NCBI RefSeq assembly: GCF_003105155.1
Contig: NZ_QETK01000002.1
Location: 62,001 to 126,000, forward strand
Reading direction: 5' to 3'
DNA length: 64,000 nucleotides
DNA from: Pseudomonas sp. SDI
Lineage (GTDB): Bacteria; Pseudomonadota; Gammaproteobacteria; Pseudomonadales; Pseudomonadaceae
The first letter of the stretch is position 1. The number at the start of each line of letters is the position of its first letter. This document shows positions 1 through 9,960 of the stretch, one piece after another. The notes below the pieces were generated by a model. It had not been told where the DNA came from. It did not search any database and saw nothing but the letters and a program-made list of their open reading frames with translations. The position numbers and the translations under genes are program-made.

Positions 1-1042
<1,042 letters not shown>

Positions 1043-1057
1043 GATTGTCGTGGGTAC

Positions 1058-1414
1058 TTAAGCCAGAACGGCTTTAGCTTTCTCGACAATCGCAGCAAAC
1101 GCCGCTTTTTCGTTCACTGCCAGATCAGCCAGAACCTTACGGTCGATCTCGATCGACGCTTTTTTCAGGCCAGCAATCAGACGGCTGTAAGACAGGCCGT
1201 TGGTACGAGCACCAGCGTTGATACGAGCGATCCACAGAGCGCGGAACTGACGTTTTTTCTGGCGACGGTCGCGGTAGGCGTATTGGCCTGCCTTGATGAC
1301 CGCTTGCTTGGCAACACGGAATACGCGCGAGCGAGCGCCGTAGTAGCCTTTAGCCAGTTTCAGAATTTTCTTGTGACGCTTACGAGCGATGACGCCACGC
1401 TTTACACGAGCCAT
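1058..1414 (-). CDS. rplT: 50S ribosomal protein L20
   Basis: Early-assembly 23S rRNA-binding protein of the large subunit; in E. coli it also represses translation of its own operon. The 118-aa product ([16 protein letters not shown] start) has the usual length, the very basic N-terminal extension and the conserved [16 protein letters not shown] block. It lies 28 bp after rpmI in the conserved infC-rpmI-rplT order. A purine-rich GAGGAAGT sits upstream of the ATG. Confidence 0.99.
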   Translation of the reverse strand: MARVKRGVIARKRHKKILKLAKGYYGARSRVFRVAKQAVIKAGQYAYRDRRQKKRQFRALWIARINAGARTNGLSYSRLIAGLKKASIEIDRKVLADLAVNEKAAFAAIVEKAKAVLA

Positions 1415-1442
1415 GAGTAACTTCCTCTATCTTTGACCGAAA

Positions 1443-1637
1443 TTAACGTACGCGCAGCATGCGCTCGACTTTTGCAACGTCCGACGGGTGCAGCAGGCTG
1501 CTACCACGAAGTTGACGCTTACGCTTGGTCGACATTTTGGTCAGGATGTGGCTCTTGAAAGCGTGCTTGTGCTTGAAGCCGGAAGCAGTTTTCAGGAAAC
1601 GCTTCGCTGCACCGCTTTTGGTTTTCATCTTTGGCAT
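1443..1637 (-). CDS. rpmI: 50S ribosomal protein L35
   Basis: Small basic large-subunit protein of 64 aa ([20 protein letters not shown] start), the usual size for L35, with the conserved [20 protein letters not shown] segment. It is located between infC and rplT, the conserved bacterial order, and is probably translationally coupled to rplT as in E. coli. Confidence 0.99.
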   Translation of the reverse strand: MPKMKTKSGAAKRFLKTASGFKHKHAFKSHILTKMSTKRKRQLRGSSLLHPSDVAKVERMLRVR

Positions 1638-1697
1638 GTTTGGTACTCCGCATTCGAGTGGATAAACATAACCGCAAGGCCTGCCGTGCCCTGGTGG

Positions 1698-2249
1698 TTA
1701 TTTCTTTTTCTTGGGGGCGATGACCATCATAAGCTGGCGTCCTTCCATCTTCGGATGCTGTTCGACGGTACCGTATTCGGCGAGGTCAGTTTCAACCCGC
1801 TTCAGCAGTTCCATACCCAGCTCCTGGTGGGCCATCTCACGACCACGGAATCTCAGAGAGATCTTGGCCTTGTCCCCATCACTAAGGAAACGTACCAGGT
1901 TGCGTAGTTTTACCTGGTAATCCCCTTCCTCCGTCCCTGGACGAAACTTGATTTCTTTGATCTGGATGATCTTCTGGTTTTTCTTGGCTGCGGCCTGTTG
2001 CTTCTTCTTCTCGAACAGGCTCTTGCCGTAGTCCATGACTTTGCAGACAGGAGGTACGGCATCAGCAGAAATTTCTACCAGATCCAGTTTCGCTTCTTCA
2101 GCGATACGAAGCGCTTCTTCAATCGAGACGATGCCCAACTGCTCGCCGTCAGCGCCAATTAACCGAACCTCACGTGCCGAGATATTCTCGTTGATCGGGG
2201 CCTTCGGTGCAGCTCGTTTATCGTTTCTCATATCACGCTTAATAGTAAT
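1698..2249 (-). CDS. infC: Translation initiation factor IF-3 (AUU start)
   Basis: Binds the 30S subunit, keeps subunits apart and proofreads start-codon selection. The protein has the N domain ([20 protein letters not shown]), a lysine-rich linker and the C domain ([30 protein letters not shown]), ending MVIAPKKKK. The first in-frame ATG is at 2231, but an ATT at 2247-2249 adds six residues (reading MTIKRD). That matches the rare AUU start used for IF-3 autoregulation. The ATT shares one base with the thrS stop (TAATT), and GGAG lies only two bases before it. With ATT the product is 183 aa. Confidence 0.95.
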   Translation of the reverse strand: MTIKRDMRNDKRAAPKAPINENISAREVRLIGADGEQLGIVSIEEALRIAEEAKLDLVEISADAVPPVCKVMDYGKSLFEKKKQQAAAKKNQKIIQIKEIKFRPGTEEGDYQVKLRNLVRFLSDGDKAKISLRFRGREMAHQELGMELLKRVETDLAEYGTVEQHPKMEGRQLMMVIAPKKKK

Positions 2250-4171
2250 TACTCCGAATCTTGGCGACCACGCCGGGAAACCGCTTGCGCGAGCAGCTCC
2301 GCGAATTGGGCGACGGGCATCGAGCCCAGGTCTGCACCTTCACGGGTACGCACAGCGACAGTTTGCGTTTCGACTTCCCGATCCCCGATGACCAGGAGAT
2401 AAGGAACCTTGAGCAAGGTATGCTCGCGGATCTTAAAGCCAATTTTCTCATTTCTCAAGTCGGACTTGGCACGGAAACCGCTTTCGGCCAGAGTTTTTTC
2501 CACCTGCTGAGCAAATTCGGCTTGTTTGTCGGTGATATTCATGATCACCGCCTGGGTTGGCGCCAGCCAGGCCGGGAATGCACCTTCGTAGTGCTCGATC
2601 AGAATTCCGACGAAACGCTCGAACGAACCGAGAATCGCCCGGTGCAGCATGACCGGCTGTTTGCGACCGTTGTCTTCGGAAACGTACTCGGCCCCCAGAC
2701 GCACCGGCAGGTTGAAGTCGAGCTGCAGGGTACCACACTGCCAGACACGGCCCAGGCAATCCTTCAGCGAGAACTCGATCTTCGGCCCATAGAAGGCACC
2801 TTCGCCCGGCTGCAGGTCGTACGGCAGACCAGCGCTGTCGAGTGCGGCAGCCAGGGCCCCTTCGGCGCGATCCCACAGTTCGTCGGAACCTACCCGCTTC
2901 TCTGGACGGGTCGAGAGCTTCAGCTCGATATCCTTGAAGCCGAAGTCGGAGTACACCGCCTGGGTCAGCTTGATGAACGCGGCCGACTCGGACTGCATCT
3001 GCTCTTCGGTGCAGAAGATGTGCGCGTCGTCCTGGGTGAAGCCACGCACACGCATGATGCCATGCAGTGCGCCAGACGGTTCGTTACGGTGGCAGGCACC
3101 GAACTCGGCCAGACGCAGCGGCAGCTCGCGGTAGCTCTTCAGGCCCTGGTTGAACACCTGCACATGGCATGGGCAGTTCATCGGCTTGATGGCGTAGTCG
3201 CGGTTTTCCGACTGGGTGGTGAACATGTTGTCGGCGTAGTTGGCCCAGTGACCAGATTTTTCCCACAGAGAACGGTCGACCACTTGCGGAGTCTTGATCT
3301 CGAGGTAGCCGTTTTCACGCTGAATCTGGCGCATGTACTGCTCGAGCACCTGATACAGGGTCCAGCCGTTCGGGTGCCAGAAGACCATGCCCGGCGCTTC
3401 TTCCTGGAGGTGGAACAGGCCCAGGCGCTTGCCGATCTTGCGGTGGTCGCGTTTTTCCGCTTCTTCGATGCGCTGGATGTAGGCCGCCAGCTGCTTCTTG
3501 TCAGCCCAGGCAGTGCCGTACACGCGCTGCAGCTGTTCGTTCTTGGCATCGCCGCGCCAGTAGGCACCGGAGAGTTTGGTCAGCTTGAACGACTTGAGGA
3601 AACGGGTGTTCGGCACGTGCGGGCCGCGGCACATGTCGACGTATTCTTCGTGGTAGTACAGGCCCATGGCCTGTTCATCCGGCATGTCTTCGACCAGGCG
3701 CAGCTTGTAGTCTTCGCCACGGGCCTTGAACACGTCGATCACTTCGGCACGCGGTGTGACCTTCTTGATGACGTCGTATTCGGTCTCGATCAGCTGCTGC
3801 ATGCGCTGCTCGATGGCAGCCATGTCCTCAGGCGTGAAAGGACGCTCATAGGCGATGTCGTAATAGAAGCCTTCGTCAATGACCGGCCCGATCACCATCT
3901 TGGCGGTTGGGTACAGTTGCTTGACGGCATGACCGACCAGGTGAGCGCAGGAGTGACGGATGATCTCCAGCCCCTCTTCGTCCTTGGGGGTGATGATTTG
4001 CAGGCTGGCGTCCTGTTCGATCAGGTCGCAGGCGTCGACGAGCTTGCCGTTGACCTTGCCGGCAACGGTGGCCTTGGCCAGGCCGGCACCAATGGATGCG
4101 GCGACCTCGGCAACGGAAACTGCCTTGTCGAACGAGCGTTGACTGCCATCGGGAAGAGTAATTACGGGCAT
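2249..4171 (-). CDS. thrS: Threonyl-tRNA synthetase
   Basis: Charges tRNA-Thr and edits mischarged Ser-tRNA-Thr. The 640-aa product has an N-terminal TGS domain ([14 protein letters not shown]), the editing domain with the zinc-type motif [14 protein letters not shown], the class II catalytic core ([29 protein letters not shown]) and a C-terminal anticodon-binding domain. The chosen ATG (4169-4171) has AGGAGG five bases upstream; an upstream in-frame TTG at 4204 lacks a ribosome site and lies inside the operator-like hairpin. It is the first gene of the operon, with infC overlapping its stop. Confidence 0.98.
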   Translation of the reverse strand: MPVITLPDGSQRSFDKAVSVAEVAASIGAGLAKATVAGKVNGKLVDACDLIEQDASLQIITPKDEEGLEIIRHSCAHLVGHAVKQLYPTAKMVIGPVIDEGFYYDIAYERPFTPEDMAAIEQRMQQLIETEYDVIKKVTPRAEVIDVFKARGEDYKLRLVEDMPDEQAMGLYYHEEYVDMCRGPHVPNTRFLKSFKLTKLSGAYWRGDAKNEQLQRVYGTAWADKKQLAAYIQRIEEAEKRDHRKIGKRLGLFHLQEEAPGMVFWHPNGWTLYQVLEQYMRQIQRENGYLEIKTPQVVDRSLWEKSGHWANYADNMFTTQSENRDYAIKPMNCPCHVQVFNQGLKSYRELPLRLAEFGACHRNEPSGALHGIMRVRGFTQDDAHIFCTEEQMQSESAAFIKLTQAVYSDFGFKDIELKLSTRPEKRVGSDELWDRAEGALAAALDSAGLPYDLQPGEGAFYGPKIEFSLKDCLGRVWQCGTLQLDFNLPVRLGAEYVSEDNGRKQPVMLHRAILGSFERFVGILIEHYEGAFPAWLAPTQAVIMNITDKQAEFAQQVEKTLAESGFRAKSDLRNEKIGFKIREHTLLKVPYLLVIGDREVETQTVAVRTREGADLGSMPVAQFAELLAQAVSRRGRQDSE

Positions 4172-4190
4172 GGCGCCTCCTCTCCTAGTG

Positions 4191-4211
4191 GTGACCCCTA
4201 CCAAAGGTCAC
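4191..4211 (-). promoter_or_regulatory. Hairpin mimicking the tRNA-Thr(GGU) anticodon arm upstream of thrS
   Basis: On the minus strand this folds as GUGACCU, loop UUGGUAG, GGGUCAC: six Watson-Crick pairs plus one U.G pair closing a seven-base loop. Loop positions 3-5 are GGU, exactly where a threonine anticodon sits in a tRNA. It ends 19 bases before the thrS ATG, just ahead of the AGGAGG. In E. coli, ThrRS represses its own translation by binding an anticodon-like stem-loop at the same place, so the same role is inferred here. Confidence 0.6.
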
Positions 4212-4538
4212 GTGGGTTGGGATGAGCCAGTACGCGATTCGCCCCTGTCTTTCCTTGCGGAAAGCCTGCCTCACAGTGGCAGAAGCCCAAAGGCCTGCCA
4301 GGGAACGAACCAGAGTGACTGGATAAATAAATGAGGGCGAGCGGTTAAATAGCCCGAGTGCCCCAGAGCGCAGCATGCTAGCACAAAGCATTCGGACAAA
4401 CGGTGCCGCAGACACACGGCCGCAGCAAATTAGTGATGAATGAGCCCGAAGCCGTGAACTCCTGCGTTTTTTTTCCGCTCAGATTTACTGAAGCGTCCTA
4501 CGCTTGATGAGAACCGACAACCCAAGGAGTGTTTGGTT
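4212..4538 (+). other. Intergenic region between divergent thrS and a small secreted-protein gene
   Basis: About 330 bases without a credible gene or tRNA. It should hold the thrS promoter and leader on the minus strand and the promoter of the gene at 4539 on the plus strand. A TGCTAGCAT extended -10-like element is visible on the minus strand near 4372-4385, without a good -35. No repeat or other RNA was recognised. Confidence 0.5.
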
Positions 4539-4844
4539 ATGCGACTTCAGTCTCTTCTGACCCTGGCGGCCGCCGCTGCCCTGCTGCTGCCGCTGGGGGC
4601 CAATGCCGGCCCATGGCCTGCCGGCAAGAAAGGTGCGTACATGGATCAATGTGTCCAAGTGGCCAGTCAGCAAGGCGTAAGCGCCACGGTGGCCGACCAG
4701 CACTGCAAATGCGGTGCAAATGCCATCGAAAAAAACTTCAGCACGGCCGAAATCGAGCAACTGGATAGCAAGACCGGGGTCGATGCCAAGCTGATGAAAC
4801 GGGCGCAGGACGCAGTTACCGCGGCCTGTGCGCCGAAAAAATAG
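4539..4844 (+). CDS. Small secreted cysteine-containing protein, unknown function
   Basis: Encodes 101 aa. An N-terminal signal peptide (MRLQSLLTLAAAAALLLPLG, cleavage probably after ANA) leads into a mature protein of about 80 aa with four cysteines (DQC, QHCKC, AAC), which could form two disulfides in the periplasm. The ATG at 4539 has AAGGAG nine bases upstream; a TTG at 4533 would leave too short a spacing. It appears monocistronic, 150 bp ahead of the cold-shock gene. I do not recognise a named domain. Confidence 0.8.
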   Translation: MRLQSLLTLAAAAALLLPLGANAGPWPAGKKGAYMDQCVQVASQQGVSATVADQHCKCGANAIEKNFSTAEIEQLDSKTGVDAKLMKRAQDAVTAACAPKK

Positions 4845-4994
4845 ACAAAAAACCAGCTAATTTGCCCCAGATCAGCATTCAGCCAAGGTAAAACCTACCC
4901 AGGGCGCAGAATTAGACTATGATGTCCGAGTGCACCTTGTTGGCCTCGGCGACACCGCACTACCGAAAAAATCATGTTTCCTGGAGATACACCC

Positions 4995-5207
4995 ATGTCC
5001 AATCGCCAAACCGGCACCGTCAAATGGTTCAACGATGAAAAAGGCTTCGGCTTCATCACTCCACAAGGTGGCGGCGACGACCTGTTCGTACACTTCAAGG
5101 CCATCGAGTCCGACGGCTTCAAGAGCCTGAAAGAAGGCCAGACCGTTTCCTTCGTTGCCGAGAAAGGCCAGAAGGGCATGCAGGCTGCACAAGTTCGTCC
5201 AGAGTAA
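4995..5207 (+). CDS. Cold-shock family protein (CapB/CspA type)
   Basis: 70-aa single cold-shock domain that binds single-stranded RNA/DNA and melts RNA structure. Both nucleic-acid-binding motifs are visible, RNP1 (KGFGFIT) and RNP2 (DLFVHF), after the usual [10 protein letters not shown] start. It closely resembles pseudomonad CapB/CspA proteins as I recall them. ATG 4995 has GGAGA eight to nine bases upstream. A long AT-containing leader (from about 4850) could carry the cold-responsive 5' UTR typical of the family; this is inference. A strong terminator follows directly. Confidence 0.96.
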   Translation: MSNRQTGTVKWFNDEKGFGFITPQGGGDDLFVHFKAIESDGFKSLKEGQTVSFVAEKGQKGMQAAQVRPE

Positions 5208-5220
5208 GATCTGACGAATA

Positions 5221-5250
5221 AAAAAACCCGTCCTAGTGACGGGTTTTTTT
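5221..5250 (+). terminator. Rho-independent terminator of the cold-shock gene
   Basis: ACCCGTC (5226-5232), loop CTAGT, GACGGGT (5238-5244), followed by a run of Ts to 5250 and preceded by a run of As. It lies 14 bases after the cold-shock stop and looks bidirectional. Confidence 0.92.
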
Positions 5251-5272
5251 GTGCCTGATTTTCAAGCCAGCT

Positions 5273-5339
5273 CGCGGGACGAGCCCCACCCACAGAAAAG
5301 CACTACAACCACTCACTGTGGGAGCGGGCTCGTCCCGCG
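5273..5339. repeat. Inverted pair of REP elements
   Basis: Perfect 14-bp arms, CGCGGGACGAGCCC at 5273-5286 and its reverse complement at 5326-5339, each flanked by a GTGGG-type sequence. This is the head-to-tail layout of pseudomonad REP (BIME-like) repeats. It lies between the convergent cold-shock and I78 genes. Confidence 0.8.
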
Positions 5340-5345
5340 TTGTTT

Positions 5346-5663
5346 TTAACCGCAGTTGACCCGGCTAACCACGCCCTGCTCATCGGCATTCAGGTTCAGC
5401 CGCTCGGAGCGGTATTCCAGGGTCATGACATCGTGCGGTTTAAGGATGCGGGCGATCTGTGCCCCGCTCGCCTTGCGCGCCTGCTCCAGCAGTTCGGCCG
5501 AAGCCGGCTTGCCGACCGCGAACGCCGCGCCGCTGGCCTCGCAACGGCCATCGTTATTGGCAGCAACTGCCTCCGGGGCCTTCGACGGGCTGCCGCCAGT
5601 GCTGCAACCGGCCAGAACAGCGACAGCCAGCAGGCTCACCAATGATGCACGCGTGCGGAACAT
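5346..5663 (-). CDS. I78-family peptidase inhibitor lipoprotein
   Basis: 105-aa lipoprotein: signal peptide and lipobox LAGC near residue 19, then a short linker and an I78-type domain. The fold is recognised from the DGRCEASGAAFAVGKPA start and the VNCG end, with the disulfide-forming Cys pair and an LLEQARKASGA helix. Family members inhibit serine proteases in the periplasm; the target here is unknown. ATG 5663 has AGGAGG seven bases upstream. It lies downstream of tpsA on the same strand, but with 164 bp between them it is probably separate. Confidence 0.85.
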   Translation of the reverse strand: MFRTRASLVSLLAVAVLAGCSTGGSPSKAPEAVAANNDGRCEASGAAFAVGKPASAELLEQARKASGAQIARILKPHDVMTLEYRSERLNLNADEQGVVSRVNCG

Positions 5664-5827
5664 GAATCCTCCTCCAAATACTGAAATGCTGCCTCATGCG
5701 ACAGCCTCTAACGCAATTTGTTGCAAAAGCGGCCTAGTCTGCCCGAGGCCCGGGCCGATAAAAACCCCCGCAATTGTCACCGGATGTAGGGGCGAGCGCG
5801 TTCGCCCCTGACAACCTCAGGCCCGCT

Positions 5828-8800
5828 TCAGCCTTTCTTGCTGTCGAAATGAGCGCTGAGGGTGACCGGCCCAACCTTCAGCTGACCGTCCTCCAACGAC
5901 ACCTGTGGCGCCTTGTCGTCGGCCTTGTGCGGCAGCTGCAGCCCGGCCTTTACGCCATAGTCCAGGCTGGTCGCCTCGGTGGCGCCCGCGCCATTGAGGC
6001 CGGCCCCCGCCTGCACGTGCTCGGCGTGCGCGTACTCCGCTTGGGCGGTCAATGTTGGCGTGTAGTCAGTGCCCGCCACCGGGCGCTTCTCGTCAGGCGC
6101 GAGGCGCTTGCCGGTCAGACCCAGGTCCACATCGAGCTTGAACTGATCCTGCGCATCCTTGCGTCGCTCCACCAGCAGCTCACCGGCGTTGTTCACTTGC
6201 ACCTGCCCGGCCTTGACCTCGCTGTGCTGCTGGCGAGTACCCTGCAGATAATCCACGCCAACCGTTGCGCCGGCATTGAAAGCATAATCGCTGCCAGGCC
6301 TCTTCTCGGCCGAAGTCGGCGCAGTGCTGCTCAGGTTGCCACCCGCGTTCAGGCCGACGCTCCAGTTGCCGCGCTGCTCACTGGACTGCGCAGACGTCTG
6401 CCGGATACCGCCCTTGCCGGCATCGACACTCACGCCGACCGCTGCCACCTGAGCACCCTGCAAGTGCACCGACTCACCGCCCAGGGCCACCCGCCCCTGG
6501 CTGTCGAGCTGGCCAGCCGACAGCGTTTGCGTGTCTTCGCTGATCCGCCCCACGCTGAAGTTGCCTGACAGCTTGCCGCTCTTGTCGAGGCTCGTCTCAC
6601 CGCTGACCTTGCTACCCCCCACGTTCAACCCACCACCGAGGTTGCCGCCGTTGGCACTGTGGCTGCTCGTGGCCGCCTGCAAATCGAGCGCGCCACCTGC
6701 CCGCAATTCGACAGCACTGGCACTGCCGACCTTGCTGCCCTGCTGCACCTGCGCCCCAGCACTGCTCAGTTGCACAGGGCCAGCGGCAAGCACCTCGGCG
6801 ACCCGCGCCTGGCGATCGGCAACCTGCTTGCTGGCGTGGTCCAGCTGCAACCCGGCGCCCACATCGACATTGCTGCCGTTAACTCCCGGCAAAGTGCCGA
6901 CGCTCAGCGAGGCACTGCCACGCAGGCTTGCGCTGTCGCTGTGCTGGCGATCATCGGCCTGATTCAGGACCAGCTCGCCGCCGGTCTCGACCACCACCCC
7001 GCCCTGGCCGCCATCGAAACGGCTACCTTCGAAGCGCGCAGCGCCGCGCACCTCGACCTTCACCCCCTGGCTGCCGGCATATCCACCGACCACCGCCGTA
7101 CTGCTGTCCTTGCTGGAGTAACTGCTGCCGCCGGCGCCACTGCCGGCTACGTTGAGGTCTTCACCGGTCTTGGTGTAAACCCGCACATCAACCTTGGCAT
7201 CCACCGCCTGTTCGCTGCGACTGCTGCGGTTGCTAGCGGCATCGGCCTGCAACTGCCCGGCGCTGATAGTTACCTTGCCAGCATTGGCGTTGTACTGGGT
7301 ACCCTGGTCGCGCAAGGTGCCACCAACCTCGACCTCGACAGTGCCGCCCTGGAACTGACTGACCAGCGCATTGCTGCCCTGCTCATCATGGCCAGCGCTG
7401 GCATGCCCCACCGCCAGGTCGACGCCGAGGTTAGGCTGACCGAGGTTGCCCAGCGCATCCTTGTTTGGCACCTTGCCATCCAGCACCTCCTTGACGGCAG
7501 CCACCACTGGCCGGGCAATGTCCTTGTACTCGGCATTGACGCCGAGGTCGGCCGACCAGTTGCTCTCGCGGTGGTTGGTGCTCGTGGTATTGCTTGCCGC
7601 GTGGTTGTCGAGCGTTTCCGCATTCAGCGCCAGGGCGTTACCGGCCCGAACCTGAGCCCCCTCGCTGCTGAGCGCACCAGCCTTGATGTTCAGGTTGCCG
7701 CTGCTGGTAACGCCAGTGGTGATCGCCGTGGTCTTGCTGTTGGCATCCTGCGAACTGCCATGAGCGAAGTCGATGCCCGCGCCCGCCCGGTCCAGCCCAC
7801 CGGCCAGGTACAGGCCAGCGCCCGTATGGGACTGCTCCACGCTGTTGCTATGACTGTCGTGCTCGGCCAGCAGGGCCAGGTTCTTGCCGCTGAGGCGGGT
7901 GTCGCCTGCGCTGGATTCGACCTGCGCGCCCTTCAGGGTCAGGTCGCCGGCAGCACGCACCTGCACACTGGCCCCGCTCAGGCTCGCGCCTTGCTGGCTG
8001 ACCGTAGTCTCGGTTTCGTGCTTCTGCTGATTCCGATAATTCAGGCCAGCGCGGTACTGACCGGCGCCGACGGCGTTTTCCTTGGCGTAAAGCTCGAAGC
8101 CACGGTTGGCGCTGGAGCTGCTGCGCTCGCGCTGATCCTGCGCCGCCGAGACGTTCACCTCGCCGCCCGCATCGATGACCAGGGCACCACCGGCGTTGAG
8201 CGTGGCGCCAGTTACGGTAAAGTCTCCAGCGCTTTTCAGGGTGAGCTTGCTGTCCGAGCTCAGCTCGCTGCGCACCGTGCTGCTGTCCTTGGCGCGCTGC
8301 CGGGATTCGTGCTTGACGACGCCGAAGAACGTGCTGTCGCTGGCGTGGTTGCTGCTGTTGCGGGTGTTGACCGCACGGGTGATCTCCAACTGCTTGCTCG
8401 CCACCTGGATGTCGTTGTCGCTGGTCAACTGCGCGCCTTCGCTGTGCAGCGAAGCGGCGCTGCGCAGGTCGATGTCGCGGCCCTTGAGCTGCGTATTGAC
8501 ACTGCGCTGCTCCTCGCTGCGATTGTCCCAGTCGGCATTCCATAAATGCTTGCGATGCTTGCCTTGGTCGCTGTGTACTTCAACCTCGCTGGCTGCGGTC
8601 AGGCGCAGATCGCCGCCGCTGTGCACGCTCAGCGTGTTGCCGGCATCCAGCTTGGCCGCGCGCAGCTCGCTGTGATTGCCAGACGTTAGCTGCGCATCGC
8701 GGCTGGCGAGCACTTGGGTGCCGTGCTGGCGGGTCTGGCTGTCGCTGCGGGTCCGTTCGTAGGTTTCCCAGGTGATGCCGATGGTGCTGTTGTACCAGCT

Positions 8801-9889
8801 GTCGCGCTGCTCCTGCAGCTTGCGGCTTTCCACGCTGCCCAGGGTCAGGTTGCGCTTGGCTTCCAGGCGCACGTCGCGGGCGGCGACGTCGGTAGCGGCC
8901 AGGTTCAGGTCCCGGCCACTGCGCAGGCTGACATCGCCCTGGCTGCTGCGAATGCCGGCCCGGCTCAGGTCGAGACTGTTCGGGGTGGCCTGGGCGCTGA
9001 CGCTCAGGTCGCCAGCCGAGTCGATCCGCACGCCGTCGTGCCCGGCAATCGGCCCGGCGCCAACCCTTACCCCCGCGCCCTCGGCCGTACTGACGATGTT
9101 GATGCGCCCGGCCTGCATCGCGCCGAACAGGCTGGCGTCGATCCGCTGCTCATTGCTGTGACTGGCCGGGTCCACCGCAGTGACCTGGCCGCTGGCGGAG
9201 TTCACCTGATTGCGGCCCGCCGTGATGTTCAACTGATCGCGCGCGACAAGGCCGCCCTGGGCATCGATGCGCGGCGCGATCAGGTTGACGGAACCTTCGC
9301 CATTGCGCAGGCCGCCTGCCTGAACCTGCAACGTACCGCTCGCCTCCCGGCTGCTCAGGGCTTGCAACTTACCGTCGTTCAGCTCCGGGCGACCGACTAC
9401 CAGGCTGGCGTTCGGCGTATTGATGAAGCTGCCGCCGTTCACTGAAATACCGTTGGGGTTGGCCAGCACATAGTCGGCGGCGCGCCCGAAGACCTCCTGG
9501 GCACCATTGATGGCCGAGGCGTTACGACTGACCACTTCGTTGAGAATCACGCTGGCTGCCTGCCCCTGGAACTGCGGGTTGGCCGCCAACTGCCCGGCCA
9601 GTTGCGACTGGCCGGCCTGCAAGGCGTTGTTGAGCACCAGGCCCTGACGGTCGACGTTGTAGTCGAGGAACTGGTTATGCGACAGGCCAGCGCCATTCGG
9701 CGCGACGATATTGACAATCGGCACCCCGCCCTGGGTTTGCAGTTGCGCGGTACCGCCGGGGCCGGGCGCGACCACTACGCCGCCAGCCAGGGCATTGGGC
9801 AGGTGCGCGGCCAGCAACAGGCTGGCAATCGCCCAGCGCAGCTTGCCACTTGGGCACAGGTTGAACGTGAAACGGCTGTTCATTGGCAT
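5828..9889 (-). CDS. Two-partner secretion exoprotein (filamentous haemagglutinin/haemolysin family, TpsA)
   Basis: Large secreted beta-helix protein exported by the adjacent TpsB; likely an adhesin or haemolysin-like surface protein. From ATG 9889 (GGAG eight bases upstream) it is 1353 aa. It starts with an extended signal peptide (MPMNSRFTFNLCPSGKLRWA...NALA), then a TPS secretion domain (GGVVVAPGPGGTAQLQ; NPNGISVNGGSF) and a long region of haemagglutinin repeats rich in G, S, A and N. The C-terminus (VTLSAHFDSKKG) has no VENN motif, toxin domain or following immunity gene, so it is not a CdiA. An earlier in-frame ATG at 9964 overlaps the tpsB stop as ATGA and would add 25 residues. Confidence 0.9.
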   Translation of the reverse strand: MPMNSRFTFNLCPSGKLRWAIASLLLAAHLPNALAGGVVVAPGPGGTAQLQTQGGVPIVNIVAPNGAGLSHNQFLDYNVDRQGLVLNNALQAGQSQLAGQLAANPQFQGQAASVILNEVVSRNASAINGAQEVFGRAADYVLANPNGISVNGGSFINTPNASLVVGRPELNDGKLQALSSREASGTLQVQAGGLRNGEGSVNLIAPRIDAQGGLVARDQLNITAGRNQVNSASGQVTAVDPASHSNEQRIDASLFGAMQAGRINIVSTAEGAGVRVGAGPIAGHDGVRIDSAGDLSVSAQATPNSLDLSRAGIRSSQGDVSLRSGRDLNLAATDVAARDVRLEAKRNLTLGSVESRKLQEQRDSWYNSTIGITWETYERTRSDSQTRQHGTQVLASRDAQLTSGNHSELRAAKLDAGNTLSVHSGGDLRLTAASEVEVHSDQGKHRKHLWNADWDNRSEEQRSVNTQLKGRDIDLRSAASLHSEGAQLTSDNDIQVASKQLEITRAVNTRNSSNHASDSTFFGVVKHESRQRAKDSSTVRSELSSDSKLTLKSAGDFTVTGATLNAGGALVIDAGGEVNVSAAQDQRERSSSSANRGFELYAKENAVGAGQYRAGLNYRNQQKHETETTVSQQGASLSGASVQVRAAGDLTLKGAQVESSAGDTRLSGKNLALLAEHDSHSNSVEQSHTGAGLYLAGGLDRAGAGIDFAHGSSQDANSKTTAITTGVTSSGNLNIKAGALSSEGAQVRAGNALALNAETLDNHAASNTTSTNHRESNWSADLGVNAEYKDIARPVVAAVKEVLDGKVPNKDALGNLGQPNLGVDLAVGHASAGHDEQGSNALVSQFQGGTVEVEVGGTLRDQGTQYNANAGKVTISAGQLQADAASNRSSRSEQAVDAKVDVRVYTKTGEDLNVAGSGAGGSSYSSKDSSTAVVGGYAGSQGVKVEVRGAARFEGSRFDGGQGGVVVETGGELVLNQADDRQHSDSASLRGSASLSVGTLPGVNGSNVDVGAGLQLDHASKQVADRQARVAEVLAAGPVQLSSAGAQVQQGSKVGSASAVELRAGGALDLQAATSSHSANGGNLGGGLNVGGSKVSGETSLDKSGKLSGNFSVGRISEDTQTLSAGQLDSQGRVALGGESVHLQGAQVAAVGVSVDAGKGGIRQTSAQSSEQRGNWSVGLNAGGNLSSTAPTSAEKRPGSDYAFNAGATVGVDYLQGTRQQHSEVKAGQVQVNNAGELLVERRKDAQDQFKLDVDLGLTGKRLAPDEKRPVAGTDYTPTLTAQAEYAHAEHVQAGAGLNGAGATEATSLDYGVKAGLQLPHKADDKAPQVSLEDGQLKVGPVTLSAHFDSKKG

Positions 9890-9960
9890 AAGAAACGCTC
9901 CATGTTGGCTACGGCAATCACGCGATGCGCCGGTCAAGCCGGACGTTTTTATTGGCTGTT

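Noticed and set aside
2261..4225. A 654-codon open frame antisense to thrS
   Set aside because: It mirrors thrS codon by codon; high GC at third positions removes stops on the opposite strand. The product is low-complexity-like and has no family features, while thrS is unmistakable.
5828..6100. A CdiA-type toxin tip at the tpsA C-terminus
   Set aside because: There is no VENN motif, no change of composition at the end and no small immunity-like gene next to it; the downstream gene is an I78 inhibitor lipoprotein 164 bp away.
6659..8545. A 628-codon open frame antisense to tpsA
   Set aside because: It arises from the repetitive GC-rich tpsA sequence. No ribosome site or domain was seen.
6000..9500. 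Short repeated motifs inside tpsA that could suggest a CRISPR or tandem-repeat array
   Set aside because: The repeats are imperfect, in frame and protein-coding (haemagglutinin repeats); there are no constant spacers.
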